Both the position numbers and the translations under genes were made by a program. Positions 43,049 through 51,211 of a stretch of 64,000 nucleotides of DNA are shown in pieces. A model generated the notes under the pieces. That model had not been told where the DNA came from and made no database searches. It saw only the letters and a list, made by a program, of their open reading frames with translations. This DNA is from Chryseobacterium indicum. GTDB lineage: Bacteria; Bacteroidota; Bacteroidia; Flavobacteriales; Weeksellaceae. The number at the start of each line of letters is the position of its first letter. Position 1 is the first letter of the stretch. Location: positions 310,001 through 374,000 of the forward strand of contig NZ_JACSGT010000003.1 in assembly GCF_021504595.1 (NCBI RefSeq), in the 5' to 3' direction.

Positions 43049-43765
43049 ATGAATATACTTAATTTACTTTTTACCAAAGACGGATTAATCTACCAGATTG
43101 CTAAAAATAAGAGCATTGTGGAAGAGAAATCGTATTTCGTGGATGAAGAATCTCCGGAAAACTTTATTTCGGATATGCTGGATAAAGTGCTTCTTCTGCA
43201 GAGATTTGATGAGATCCATGTAATTTCCGCGCTTAATCATTTCACGTTGATGCCGGAAGGTTTTTCCGAGCATGAAGCCGGATTCGATCTTATCGCCTTC
43301 AACGCTCCTGTGGATAAAGAAAAAGAAGAACTGATGCTTTCGATTAACGAAAAGTTTAAAATTCAGTTTTATTATACATTCCCGAAGCATTTTTACAAAA
43401 AGATTAAAGAACTCGCGCTGCCTGTTCAGTTTAATTTTTCCGGTGAAAAGTTTTTAAATTCCATCAATAATAAAAACAGTAAAGAAATTCACATCAACCT
43501 ATATCATAACCAGTGTGAGTTTTTCGCGATAGACAACAAAAAAATTATTTTATACAACAATCTGGATGTTAACTCTGAGGTAGATTTCCTTTATTTCGTG
43601 ATGTTTACGTTAAGCAAGATCGGTTTCGGAATCAATGAAACCAATTTCTACGCGTACGGAGAAACTACTGAAAATGAAACCTTTATTTCAGAGCTTCAGA
43701 AATTCGTAAAGAATCTGAAAATTGTATTTGATAATATTCCTTCTAAAAATTTTATATTAAATTAG
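43049..43765 (+). CDS. DUF3822-family protein
   Basis: A 238-aa acidic cytosolic protein. Parts such as FDEIHVISALNHFTLMPEGF, FYYTFPKHFYKKIK and CEFFAIDNKKIILYNN suggest an actin-like ATPase fold with degenerate sites. The family is found in Bacteroidota and typically precedes rsmD, as here; the role is unknown. It is linked by position to rRNA methylation. Confidence 0.8.
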   Translation: MNILNLLFTKDGLIYQIAKNKSIVEEKSYFVDEESPENFISDMLDKVLLLQRFDEIHVISALNHFTLMPEGFSEHEAGFDLIAFNAPVDKEKEELMLSINEKFKIQFYYTFPKHFYKKIKELALPVQFNFSGEKFLNSINNKNSKEIHINLYHNQCEFFAIDNKKIILYNNLDVNSEVDFLYFVMFTLSKIGFGINETNFYAYGETTENETFISELQKFVKNLKIVFDNIPSKNFILN

Positions 43766-43836
43766 GTTGCAGAAGATCAGATAGCAGGTTTTAGTTTATC
43801 TGCAATCTTTTACCTACAATCTAAAACCTATCAATT
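43766..43836. repeat. Inverted word array between DUF3822 gene and rsmD
   Basis: GATAGCAGGTTTTAG on the left is mirrored by CTAAAACCTATC on the right. GCAGAAGATCAGATAG and TTATCTGCAATCTTT also mirror each other. Non-coding. Confidence 0.55.
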
Positions 43837-44421
43837 ATGTACAGAATCATATCCGGCAAATGGAAAGCCAAAAAAATCGCCGCTCCGAAGAATTTTGATG
43901 TAAGACCGACTACGGATTTTGCCAAAGAAGCACTTTTCAGTATTCTGGAAAACACCTACGATATGCAGTCGGTTTCCGTGCTGGATCTTTTTGCGGGAAT
44001 CGGTTCTATTTCGTTTGAATTTGCCTCAAGAGGATGTCAGGATATTACGTCCGTAGAAATGAATCCGAAACATACGTCTTTTCTTAATTCTACCGCTTCT
44101 GAACTTGGATTCAGTCTGCAGGTGAATGTTCAGCGGGGCGATGTTTTCGACTGGCTGAAGAAATTCAGAAATAAAAAATCTTTTGAAATCGTTTTTTCCG
44201 ATGCTCCTTTCGAAGTGGAAGAAAAAAAGTATCAGGAAATTATTTCTCTGGTTTTAAACAATAAATACCTGAAGGAAAACGGAATTCTAGTGATAGAACA
44301 CCAAAGCCGAATGAAATTTGATCATCCGAATTTAATCGATACCCGAAAATACGGAAATGTAAGTTTCAGTTTTTTTGAACCGAATAAGGAAGAAACTACA
44401 GAAATACAGAATCAGGAATAA
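43837..44421 (+). CDS. rsmD: 16S rRNA (guanine966-N2)-methyltransferase
   Basis: A 194-aa Rossmann-fold methyltransferase. MYRIISGKWKAKKI opens the protein as in all RsmD, followed by RPTTDFAKEALFSIL near residue 26, the SAM-binding VLDLFAGIGSISFE near 48, TSVEMNPKHT near 70, and FSDAPFE near 122 in place of the usual DPPF/Y motif. It methylates G966 of 16S rRNA. The altered motif (Ser-Asp-Ala-Pro-Phe) still keeps Asp and Pro. Confidence 0.9.
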   Translation: MYRIISGKWKAKKIAAPKNFDVRPTTDFAKEALFSILENTYDMQSVSVLDLFAGIGSISFEFASRGCQDITSVEMNPKHTSFLNSTASELGFSLQVNVQRGDVFDWLKKFRNKKSFEIVFSDAPFEVEEKKYQEIISLVLNNKYLKENGILVIEHQSRMKFDHPNLIDTRKYGNVSFSFFEPNKEETTEIQNQE

Positions 44422-44439
44422 TTTTCCTGATTTTTTGTT

Positions 44440-44796
44440 TTAAATAATTTTTACTTTTTCAGAGGAAACAACCGCACTTTCGCCCCATTTTGCAATTTCT
44501 TTTAAAAGAGGAAGCAACGTTTTTCCGAAATCCGTTAAAGTGTATTCCACCATTAAAGGCGGCTTTTCTGTGTACACTTTTCTGTCGATAATATGATCTT
44601 CTTCAAGCTGTTTTAGCTGTAAACTTAACGTTCTTTCTGTAATTGTGGGAATTAATTTTCTTAGCTCGTTGTATCTTTTTGCTCCATCAATCAGATAAAA
44701 CAAAATCACGGCTTTCCATTTTCCGCCGATAAATCTCATGGTAACCGTTGTACAGCAAGGATATTCTTTATTATCTATTGAATACATTTTTTTCAT
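44440..44796 (-). CDS. HxlR-family transcriptional regulator
   Basis: A 118-aa winged-helix regulator. CTTVTMRFIGGKWKAVILFYL near residue 16 starts the domain, ELRKLIPTITERTLSLQLKQLEEDHII is the recognition helix and wing region, and EYTLTDFGKTLLPLL the end. Members often sense redox or aldehyde stress and control adjacent oxidoreductases. It is divergent from a nitroreductase gene, with shared control region, which makes that gene its likely target. Confidence 0.92.
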   Translation of the reverse strand: MKKMYSIDNKEYPCCTTVTMRFIGGKWKAVILFYLIDGAKRYNELRKLIPTITERTLSLQLKQLEEDHIIDRKVYTEKPPLMVEYTLTDFGKTLLPLLKEIAKWGESAVVSSEKVKII

Positions 44797-44819
44797 ACTA
44801 TCATTTTAGACCGTTATTG

Positions 44820-44866
44820 CAAATATATCAAACATACATTAATTTTGCAACTATAAAAAATATAGT
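44820..44866. promoter_or_regulatory. Shared HxlR/nitroreductase control region
   Basis: For the hxlR direction: TTG, 20 nt, TATATTTG on the minus strand (-7 at 44820-44827, -33 at 44848-44850). A dyad ACTATA-aaaaa-TATAGT (44850-44866) abuts the -33 element and precedes the nitroreductase ATG by 8 nt, a plausible HxlR operator. Confidence 0.5.
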
Positions 44867-44874
44867 ATAAAATT

Positions 44875-45474
44875 ATGAGCTTTTTAGAAAAAATGAAATC
44901 GAGATATACCGTAAAAAAGTATAATCCTCAAGGTACAATAGGTGAAGAACAGATTCAGCAGCTTAAAGAAATTCTGCATTTAAGTCCATCTTCCATTAAC
45001 AGTCAGCCATGGAATTTTGTGTTTGTATCGGATCCGGAAACAAAAATACAGCTTGCCGAAGCCTCTTATTTTAACAAGGAAAAAGTATTGGACGGAAGTC
45101 ACCTTATCGTTTTTCAGGCACTTAAAAACCCTGAAGATTTTGAAAAGCAGATAGAAGAAAATCTTCCGGAAGGTTCGGTAACTTATTATAAAACTTTTGT
45201 AAAACCGAAAGGAGAAGCGGAGATCAGATCGTGGCTGAAACATCAGGTTTATCTTTCATTGGGTGTTTTGCTTTCTGCGTGCGCAGATATGGGAATAGAT
45301 TCTACTCCGATGGAAGGAATTGAAACCGAAAAATATGATGCGATTTTAAAGAACGAAAAATACGAAAGTGTTTTTGCAGTAGTGATTGGCGTAAAGTCTG
45401 AAGAAGATAAAAATCAGCCGGTTCATAACCCGAAAAGAAGACTGGAAAGACAGCACGTAATTTTGGAAATTTAA
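44875..45474 (+). CDS. Nitroreductase-family NAD(P)H-dependent oxidoreductase
   Basis: A 199-aa FMN-dependent protein. Family signatures are RYTVKKYNPQG near residue 10, LHLSPSSINSQPWNFVFV near 38 (FMN-phosphate site) and the C-terminal VVIGVKSEEDKN with NPKRRLERQHV. Resembles NfsB-type oxidoreductases that reduce nitro compounds, quinones or enones. It is divergent from hxlR, so it is probably induced by an electrophile or oxidant. Confidence 0.9.
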   Translation: MSFLEKMKSRYTVKKYNPQGTIGEEQIQQLKEILHLSPSSINSQPWNFVFVSDPETKIQLAEASYFNKEKVLDGSHLIVFQALKNPEDFEKQIEENLPEGSVTYYKTFVKPKGEAEIRSWLKHQVYLSLGVLLSACADMGIDSTPMEGIETEKYDAILKNEKYESVFAVVIGVKSEEDKNQPVHNPKRRLERQHVILEI

Positions 45475-45650
45475 TTTATTTAAATGCAAAGATTAATATA
45501 ATCCCCGAAATTATTTAAGAGAGCAAAGAGTGGCGACAAAGTCGCTTATGAAGTATGCTTTATAAAATCAATTTTCAATTGATTAATTCTTAGCTCACTA
45601 AAAATAAACTTTGAAAAATAAATCTTTGCGTTAAAGAATCTTATATAGAA

Positions 45651-45677
45651 AAAGCTGTTTCAGATGGAGACAGCTTT
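45651..45677 (-). terminator. Terminator after murI
   Basis: AAAGCTGTTTC and GAGACAGCTTT form an 11-bp stem (one G-T) with T-runs on both sides, so it may serve both directions. It lies 5 nt after the murI stop. Confidence 0.8.
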
Positions 45678-45682
45678 ACTTT

Positions 45683-46513
45683 TTATAATACTTTTAATTC
45701 TAAATCGATGGTTTTCCCGAAGAATTTCTTTGAGATTTTTTCGAAGTTTTTCGTTAAATCCGAAAGATAGAAATGGTAATTCGGTTTCGGATTCTGCTCA
45801 TTCAGTAAATGATATTTATCGAGGATAATCTTCAGATGGTTGGCTACAATATTCGGAGAATCAATCACACGAACACGGTTTCCGTAATATTGCTTGATTT
45901 CATCTATCAATAACGGATAATGCGTACAACCCAGAATTAAAGTCTCAATATTTTTTAATTTACTGTTGCTCAGATAATTGTATATAATTGCGTGGGTAAT
46001 CGGGTGATTTTTAAAACCTTCCTCAATGGCAGGAACCAATAAAGGTGTTGCCAGTTCATCCACCTTGATCCATTTATTATGCTTTCTAATGCTTTTTTTA
46101 TACAACCCCGAATTCACAGTAGCTTTCGTTGCGATGACCCCCACATTGTTGTGGATTTCATAGGAAACTTTTTCTGCAACGGGATTAATTACGTCAATCA
46201 CAGGAACTTTTCCTGCAACAGACTGCATCACTTCATTCAGCGCATTTGCTGTTGCTGTATTACAGGCAATAACAATGGCTTTACAGTTTTGCTCCAACAG
46301 AAAATTGGTGATCTTTGTAGAATATTCGATAATCGCTTCCTTCGATTTTTCACCATACGGAAGATGTTTGGTGTCACCAAAATAGATCAGATCTTCGTTC
46401 GGAAGAAGTCTTTTTATTTCTTTGGCAACCGTAAGTCCACCCACTCCGCTATCGAAAATTCCGATAGGCTGCTTTGGGGAAAGATGCGAATAATCCTGCT
46501 TTTTAGTTTTCAA
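45683..46513 (-). CDS. murI: Glutamate racemase
   Basis: A 276-aa cytosolic enzyme that makes D-glutamate for peptidoglycan. Both catalytic cysteines are visible: VIACNTATANAL near residue 85 and LGCTHYPLL near 195. GIFDSGVGGLTV near 18 and YFGDTKHLPYG near 46 are the usual substrate-binding segments. Normal length; between a word-array spacer upstream and a terminator downstream. Confidence 0.97.
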   Translation of the reverse strand: MKTKKQDYSHLSPKQPIGIFDSGVGGLTVAKEIKRLLPNEDLIYFGDTKHLPYGEKSKEAIIEYSTKITNFLLEQNCKAIVIACNTATANALNEVMQSVAGKVPVIDVINPVAEKVSYEIHNNVGVIATKATVNSGLYKKSIRKHNKWIKVDELATPLLVPAIEEGFKNHPITHAIIYNYLSNSKLKNIETLILGCTHYPLLIDEIKQYYGNRVRVIDSPNIVANHLKIILDKYHLLNEQNPKPNYHFYLSDLTKNFEKISKKFFGKTIDLELKVL

Positions 46514-46550
46514 AATTGAGCTGAAATTTTATACAAAAATAGTGAAATTG

Positions 46551-46622
46551 TTGGATGCTGAAGATGGATGTTACAAGTTTTTCACAAACCGTTCTTCCAA
46601 CTTGCAGCTTTAGACTTTCATC
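46551..46622. repeat. Inverted word array between murI and hemW
   Basis: GCTGAAGATGGATG and TTACAAGT on the left; ACTTGCAGC and CTTTCATCTTAG on the right. The two halves are approximate reverse complements (GAAGATG/CATCTT, ACAAGT/ACTTG). Non-coding. Confidence 0.55.
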
Positions 46623-47747
46623 TTAGACGATGAACAGATCCGAAGCAATTCCGTCTGCCATAAACCAGTGTTTTTCCGGAATTTTAAGGTGGTTATTTTC
46701 TGTTACCAGAATTCCTTCTTCCAGCTTTGATTTGATTTCATTCTGAAAATGTTCTAAAATGCTATCATTAAATTTCTCCTTTAAGCTTCCCAGATCAACG
46801 CCCCACATTGTTCGTAAGCCAATCATGATCATTTCATTAAACTGATCGTTTTGCGAGAGAAATTCTTCTTCTTTAGCCAGAAGATTTGAGTTTAATTTTT
46901 TGATATACTGCTGATTGTTCGCGACATTCCAGCTTCTGATATCAAAACCGTTGTAAGAATGTGCTGAAGGACCAATTCCCAGATATTCTTTATATTTCCA
47001 GTAGGAAGAATTGTGTCTTGAGTAAAATCCCGGTTTGGCAAAATTTGAAACTTCATAATGTTCAAATCCGTTATCCTTTAAAAAATCCGACAAATAGTAG
47101 AATTCTCTGTTTTGTTCTTCTTCTTTCGGGCTTTTTACTTTCCCTTTTGAGATCCAGTTTTCTAAAGCAGTTTTCGGCTCAACCGTTAAAGCATAAGAAG
47201 AAATGTGCGGAACTTCAAGGGCAATGGTTTTATTTAAATTCTCTTTCCAGATTTCCAGATTGGAAGTTGGCGAACCGTAAATTAAATCAATGCTTAAATT
47301 TTCAAAACCAAAATCCTGCGCTCTTTTGATGGAATCTTCCGCTTCGTTTGCAGTGTGTGCACGATTCATTAATTTCAGATCTTCCTCAAAAAAACTTTGG
47401 GTTCCGATGGATAGACGGTTTATCGGGGATTCCGACAGTCCTTTCAGTAAGTTTTTATCCAGATCATCGGGATTCGCTTCTAGAGTGATTTCAATATCCT
47501 TTTCAAAAGTAAAATGTTTTAATACCTCATCAATTAAAGATTTGATCTCATCCGGCGAAAGAATGGAAGGCGTTCCGCCTCCAAAATACAGTGACTGTAA
47601 GTTTTTGTTTTGCAATTCATCTTTGCGAAGAAAGATTTCTTTCTTCATTGCAGCCAGCATTTCATCCTTAAAATTTAAAGATGTTGAAAAGTGGAAGTTG
47701 CAGTAGCTGCACTTTTGTCTGCAAAACGGAATGTGAATGTAAATCAT
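46623..47747 (-). CDS. hemW: Radical SAM heme chaperone HemW (coproporphyrinogen III oxidase-like)
   Basis: A 374-aa radical SAM protein. The N-terminal CRQKCSYCNF (C-x3-C-x2-C) binds the [4Fe-4S] cluster and SAM. LYFGGGTPSIL near residue 55, EANPDDL near 95 and RLSIGTQSF near 112 follow the HemN/HemW pattern. The C-terminal HemN domain has GIGPSAHSY near 243. The stand-alone family is now viewed as a heme chaperone. Its ATG immediately follows the T-run of a hairpin. Confidence 0.93.
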   Translation of the reverse strand: MIYIHIPFCRQKCSYCNFHFSTSLNFKDEMLAAMKKEIFLRKDELQNKNLQSLYFGGGTPSILSPDEIKSLIDEVLKHFTFEKDIEITLEANPDDLDKNLLKGLSESPINRLSIGTQSFFEEDLKLMNRAHTANEAEDSIKRAQDFGFENLSIDLIYGSPTSNLEIWKENLNKTIALEVPHISSYALTVEPKTALENWISKGKVKSPKEEEQNREFYYLSDFLKDNGFEHYEVSNFAKPGFYSRHNSSYWKYKEYLGIGPSAHSYNGFDIRSWNVANNQQYIKKLNSNLLAKEEEFLSQNDQFNEMIMIGLRTMWGVDLGSLKEKFNDSILEHFQNEIKSKLEEGILVTENNHLKIPEKHWFMADGIASDLFIV

Positions 47748-47776
47748 AAAAAAAGCCCTGAAAAAATTCAGAGCTC
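47748..47776 (-). terminator. Hairpin with T-run directly before the hemW start
   Basis: On the minus strand GCTCTGAA pairs with TTCAGGGC (one mismatch) and is followed by TTTTTT, then the hemW ATG. It probably ends the porP transcript; if hemW is read through from porP, it would act as an attenuator. Confidence 0.55.
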
Positions 47777-47798
47777 AAATTTATTTAAATTAAATCAA

Positions 47799-48749
47799 TT
47801 AATATCTATAACCTCTGTGGTTAATGAAGTTATCAAAGTTATATCCTAACCCGATCATGAAGCTGTTTCCTCCATATTCCTGAATATCAGACAAACCTAA
47901 GTTGTAAGTAGCTCCAATCATGAATTTGTTGAATCTTACTTTTACAACCGGGGCAATCTGCAACTGCTGGCTGTCGAATCTGTTTTGAACAGATCTGTAG
48001 CTTACCCCGAAAGAGAATGCATTGATATCGTTAAAGAACGTTGCCATTAAGTTATAATCAATCGTTCTTGTAGAGTTCGTGTTCAGGTTAATTAAAGCTG
48101 ATGGTGTGAAATAGATGTTATCACCTACATGCCAGTCATATCCTAAGTTTAAGAAAAACTTGATTGGAGAAGGCTCACGTCCGTTTACGATTGCTTCATC
48201 GTTGGTAAGTGCGATATCGTTAACTGAAACTCCTGCAAAAATATTTCTGTAGGTAGCCTGTGCTCCGAAGTTTGCATATGCCATGAAAATATTACTTTCA
48301 CTTCCCTGCAATAATGGATCTGAAGCATCCTGCGTGTTAATTTTTGAATAATCAAAATTCATGTTGTAGAAGCTAACGCTTGTACCGAAAGAGAACTGAT
48401 CTTTTCTGTCTCCGTCGCTGCTAAGAGGAATAAAATATGAAGCACCCGCTGTAATACCACCTGCAGAAATAGGGCCGTTGCTGTCTCTGAATACAGATAA
48501 ACCTGCTCCTACTCTATCAAAAATGTTCGCGTTGATCCCTACCGACTGAACGTTTGGAGACTCACTGAACTTCGAAAATTGCTGCTGATAGTTAAGATTA
48601 AGCTGCACATAGTCGGTCTTTCCGTATTGTGCCGGGTTGAACAAAAACTCACCGTCTAAAAGATACTGTTGATAGTACGGTAAAGTTTCTTGTGCTTTGT
48701 ATGCATTTGACAAAAGAGCTAAACATACGATAGCATATAGTTTTCTCAT
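47799..48749 (-). CDS. PorP/SprF-family type IX secretion outer-membrane protein
   Basis: A 316-aa outer-membrane barrel with a signal peptide (RKLYAIVCLALLSNAYKAQ). The mature start ETLPYYQQYLLDGEFLFNPAQ is the hallmark of PorP/SprF proteins. The C-terminal strands end FMIGLGYNFDNFINHRGYRY. Family members anchor or display proteins delivered by the type IX secretion system, which drives gliding and adhesin export in Bacteroidota. Usually a large adhesin gene sits beside it, but none is here. An ATG 18 nt earlier precedes a poor signal, so I use MRKLY. Confidence 0.92.
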   Translation of the reverse strand: MRKLYAIVCLALLSNAYKAQETLPYYQQYLLDGEFLFNPAQYGKTDYVQLNLNYQQQFSKFSESPNVQSVGINANIFDRVGAGLSVFRDSNGPISAGGITAGASYFIPLSSDGDRKDQFSFGTSVSFYNMNFDYSKINTQDASDPLLQGSESNIFMAYANFGAQATYRNIFAGVSVNDIALTNDEAIVNGREPSPIKFFLNLGYDWHVGDNIYFTPSALINLNTNSTRTIDYNLMATFFNDINAFSFGVSYRSVQNRFDSQQLQIAPVVKVRFNKFMIGATYNLGLSDIQEYGGNSFMIGLGYNFDNFINHRGYRY

Positions 48750-48800
48750 AACAAATCTTGATTTCAATTCAACAAATATAAAAAAATTCTCAATATATTT

Positions 48801-49874
48801 TTAGTTTTCTAAATAATTTCTCCATTTTTTTACAGCATCCGCCATATCTTTCGGCATTGGGCTTTCAAAATATAATTCCTTCTTGGTAGTGGGATGTATA
48901 AATCCTAAAGTATGGGCATGAAGCGCATGTCTGGGTAAAATCTCAAAGACATTTTTTATAAACTGCTTATACTTAGGAAGATTCACTCCACGGAGAGGGG
49001 TATGCCCTTCATATCTTTCATCATTGAACAAAGTATGACCAATATGTTTGAAATGCGCTCTGATCTGGTGGGTTCTTCCGGTTTCAAGCTTACATTCTAC
49101 CCAGGTCATGTATTTAAATCTTTCTAAAACCTTGTAATGCGTTACCGCATGCTTTCCCTGACTTCCGTCTTCATAGGTGTGCATCTGCATCCTGTTTTTC
49201 GGATGACGACCGATATGGCCTCTTATTGTACCTTCATCATCCTGTACATTTCCCCAAACGAATGCCCAATACAATCTTTTGGTTTTTCTGTCGAAAAATT
49301 GTTTTGCCAGAAAGCTCAGTGCATATTCATTTTTTGCAATCACCAATAATCCGGAAGTATCTTTATCAATTCTGTGAACCAGTCCTACCCTGTCAAGATC
49401 GGATTTTTCGCCATTCTGTTCAAAATGATACGCCAAAGCATTCACCAAAGTGCCGTCCCAGTTTCCGAATCCCGGGTGTACTACCATTCCCGGATCTTTA
49501 TCTACAACGATAAGATCGTCATCTTCGTATACAATATTGATGGGAATATTTTGCGGAATGATAACATTTTCCCGTGGAGGGTGCGCCAGAAGCACCGAAA
49601 CCTGATCTCCAGGTTTTACCCGGTAATTCTGTTTTACCGCAACACCGTTTACGATAACATTTCCTGCTCTGCAGGTCTGTGAAATTTTATTTCTGGAAGA
49701 ATTCTGACGGAAAATCAACAGAAACTTGTCGATCCTCAACGGTTCCTGACTTTTGTCTACCGTGATGTTAAGGTGTTCATAGAGTCCTTTATTTTCTTCA
49801 TCAATATCAAGATTATCGATACTGTTCTGATCTAATAATTCTTCGTCCAAAAAATCTTCGTTATCTTCTGCCAT
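48801..49874 (-). CDS. rluD: 23S rRNA pseudouridine synthase RluD-type
   Basis: A 357-aa enzyme. An acidic N-terminal extension (about 40 residues) precedes an S4 RNA-binding domain (RIDKFLLIFRQNSSRNKISQ near residue 43). The catalytic domain has HRIDKDTSGLLVIAKN near 167 with the conserved Asp, and ECKLETGRTHQIRAH near 260. It modifies uridines of 23S rRNA helix 69 in the best-studied homologue. It is downstream of the PASTA gene, separated by a hairpin. Confidence 0.93.
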   Translation of the reverse strand: MAEDNEDFLDEELLDQNSIDNLDIDEENKGLYEHLNITVDKSQEPLRIDKFLLIFRQNSSRNKISQTCRAGNVIVNGVAVKQNYRVKPGDQVSVLLAHPPRENVIIPQNIPINIVYEDDDLIVVDKDPGMVVHPGFGNWDGTLVNALAYHFEQNGEKSDLDRVGLVHRIDKDTSGLLVIAKNEYALSFLAKQFFDRKTKRLYWAFVWGNVQDDEGTIRGHIGRHPKNRMQMHTYEDGSQGKHAVTHYKVLERFKYMTWVECKLETGRTHQIRAHFKHIGHTLFNDERYEGHTPLRGVNLPKYKQFIKNVFEILPRHALHAHTLGFIHPTTKKELYFESPMPKDMADAVKKWRNYLEN

Positions 49875-49894
49875 TGTTTTATCTTTTATACAAA

Positions 49895-49923
49895 AGGCTT
49901 CAACATAATGAAAGTTGAAGCCT
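49895..49923 (-). terminator. Hairpin between PASTA gene and rluD
   Basis: AGGCTTCAAC and GTTGAAGCCT form a perfect 10-bp stem with a 9-nt loop. On the minus strand TTTTG follows, a short T-run, so it would be partial terminator for the PASTA gene. Confidence 0.6.
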
Positions 49924-49946
49924 GTATTTTTATAATTTTTATGATG

Positions 49947-51056
49947 TTATTCTACAACTACCTTTTTAGCTTTAGGCTTTTCTGCAGGTTTTGCAGGAGT
50001 TGCTGCAGATTTATTGCTGCTCGCTGACTGGTTATTACCAGAACTACTACCTGTATTAGAAGTAGTAGTCTTAGATTTATTTTCAGTTACCGGTTTCGTT
50101 GATTTTACCGTGGTTTTAGAAGCATCTGTTTTTGCTGCATCTGTAGAGGGTTTAGGAGTTTCCCTTTTCGGAGTTACCGGCGGAGGAGGAACTTCCTGTG
50201 ACGGTTCCTGACGAACTGGCATTTCCTGATATTGGATTGGAGGCAGAGCAGTGTCTACTTTCATTCTGTAGGTAGAATTCAGCTGTTCGATTTTTGCACT
50301 CAGTTCAGCCAATGTTTTCTTACTTGCCCAAAGATCAATCTGCATTCCCTGATCCCGAACATCTCCGGCTGCAGGATCCTGATAATAGATAACATCAGAT
50401 TCGTCTTTGCTTCCGTCTTCGTGGTCCACAAGTCCCACTTCAAACATACTTCTCGCAATAACCTGTCTTGCTTCCTTCACTGTTAATCCCACTACATTCG
50501 GAATCGCGATATTTCGTAATGGTCCTGAACCGATAACTACATCCACCACAGAGAATCTCGCCAGTTTAGTTTTCGGTTTTACTTCATTTCCGTTATATAA
50601 AATTCGGATAACCGCATCTTTCTGAATACTTGGCTCGAAGATAGTGTCTCCAACTTTCAGCCCCACCTGTTCAAGACGCTGGAAAGCAAGACCTGAATAT
50701 TTATTGATTACATCCGGAACTTCAACTTTAGCCCAGGTTCTTGGATTTACTCTTAACTGGATCGCTCTTCCGTCTTTTACACGAGAACCCGGAACCGGAT
50801 ACACCTGTAAAACCTGAAAAGGTCTGTATTTGGGATCATAGTTAAAACTGTCCACTTCATATTCCAATCCCGAATCATCCAATATTTTGATGGCCTCCTG
50901 TACAGATTTATTAACGATATTTGGAACGGGAATTTCCTGACCATGATTGGTGTGATATTCTAACCAACGAAACGTAAGCCAAACCAACCCCACAAAAACA
51001 CCGATGGCTACGACTAAGTTCAGTAAAACTTTCCAATTGAAAAGTGATTTAAGCAT
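49947..51056 (-). CDS. Membrane-anchored PASTA-domain protein
   Basis: A 369-aa protein with a cytosolic stub, one transmembrane helix (VLLNLVVAIGVFVGLVWLTF) and an outside part with three PASTA units (IPVPNIVNKSVQEAIKIL, VEVPDVINKYSGLAFQRL, IAIPNVVGLTVKEARQVI). PASTA units bind peptidoglycan stems in Gram-positive kinases and PBPs. Here there is no kinase or transpeptidase domain. The last 110 residues are low-complexity (Pro/Lys, then Thr/Ser/Asn), ending AKKVVVE. I start at MLKSLFNWK; an upstream frame to 51131 adds a spurious hydrophobic stretch. It faces the divergent ddl gene. Confidence 0.88.
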   Translation of the reverse strand: MLKSLFNWKVLLNLVVAIGVFVGLVWLTFRWLEYHTNHGQEIPVPNIVNKSVQEAIKILDDSGLEYEVDSFNYDPKYRPFQVLQVYPVPGSRVKDGRAIQLRVNPRTWAKVEVPDVINKYSGLAFQRLEQVGLKVGDTIFEPSIQKDAVIRILYNGNEVKPKTKLARFSVVDVVIGSGPLRNIAIPNVVGLTVKEARQVIARSMFEVGLVDHEDGSKDESDVIYYQDPAAGDVRDQGMQIDLWASKKTLAELSAKIEQLNSTYRMKVDTALPPIQYQEMPVRQEPSQEVPPPPVTPKRETPKPSTDAAKTDASKTTVKSTKPVTENKSKTTTSNTGSSSGNNQSASSNKSAATPAKPAEKPKAKKVVVE

Positions 51057-51181
51057 ACTTAAAATGACTATAATTAGACAGCAAATATAATTAATAATTT
51101 TAGAATGTGCTTTTAATTTAACACATTTCACTTTTGATTTTAAAATTTCAGGTTTTAGGTTTACGCGTTGTATAAAATCAT

Positions 51182-51189
51182 TAAATTTG
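51182..51189 (+). promoter_or_regulatory. Candidate -7 box of ddl
   Basis: TAAATTTG matches TAnnTTTG exactly, 22 nt before the ddl ATG. Confidence 0.4.
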
Positions 51190-51211
51190 CCTTAACTGAT
51201 ACTAAACAAAA

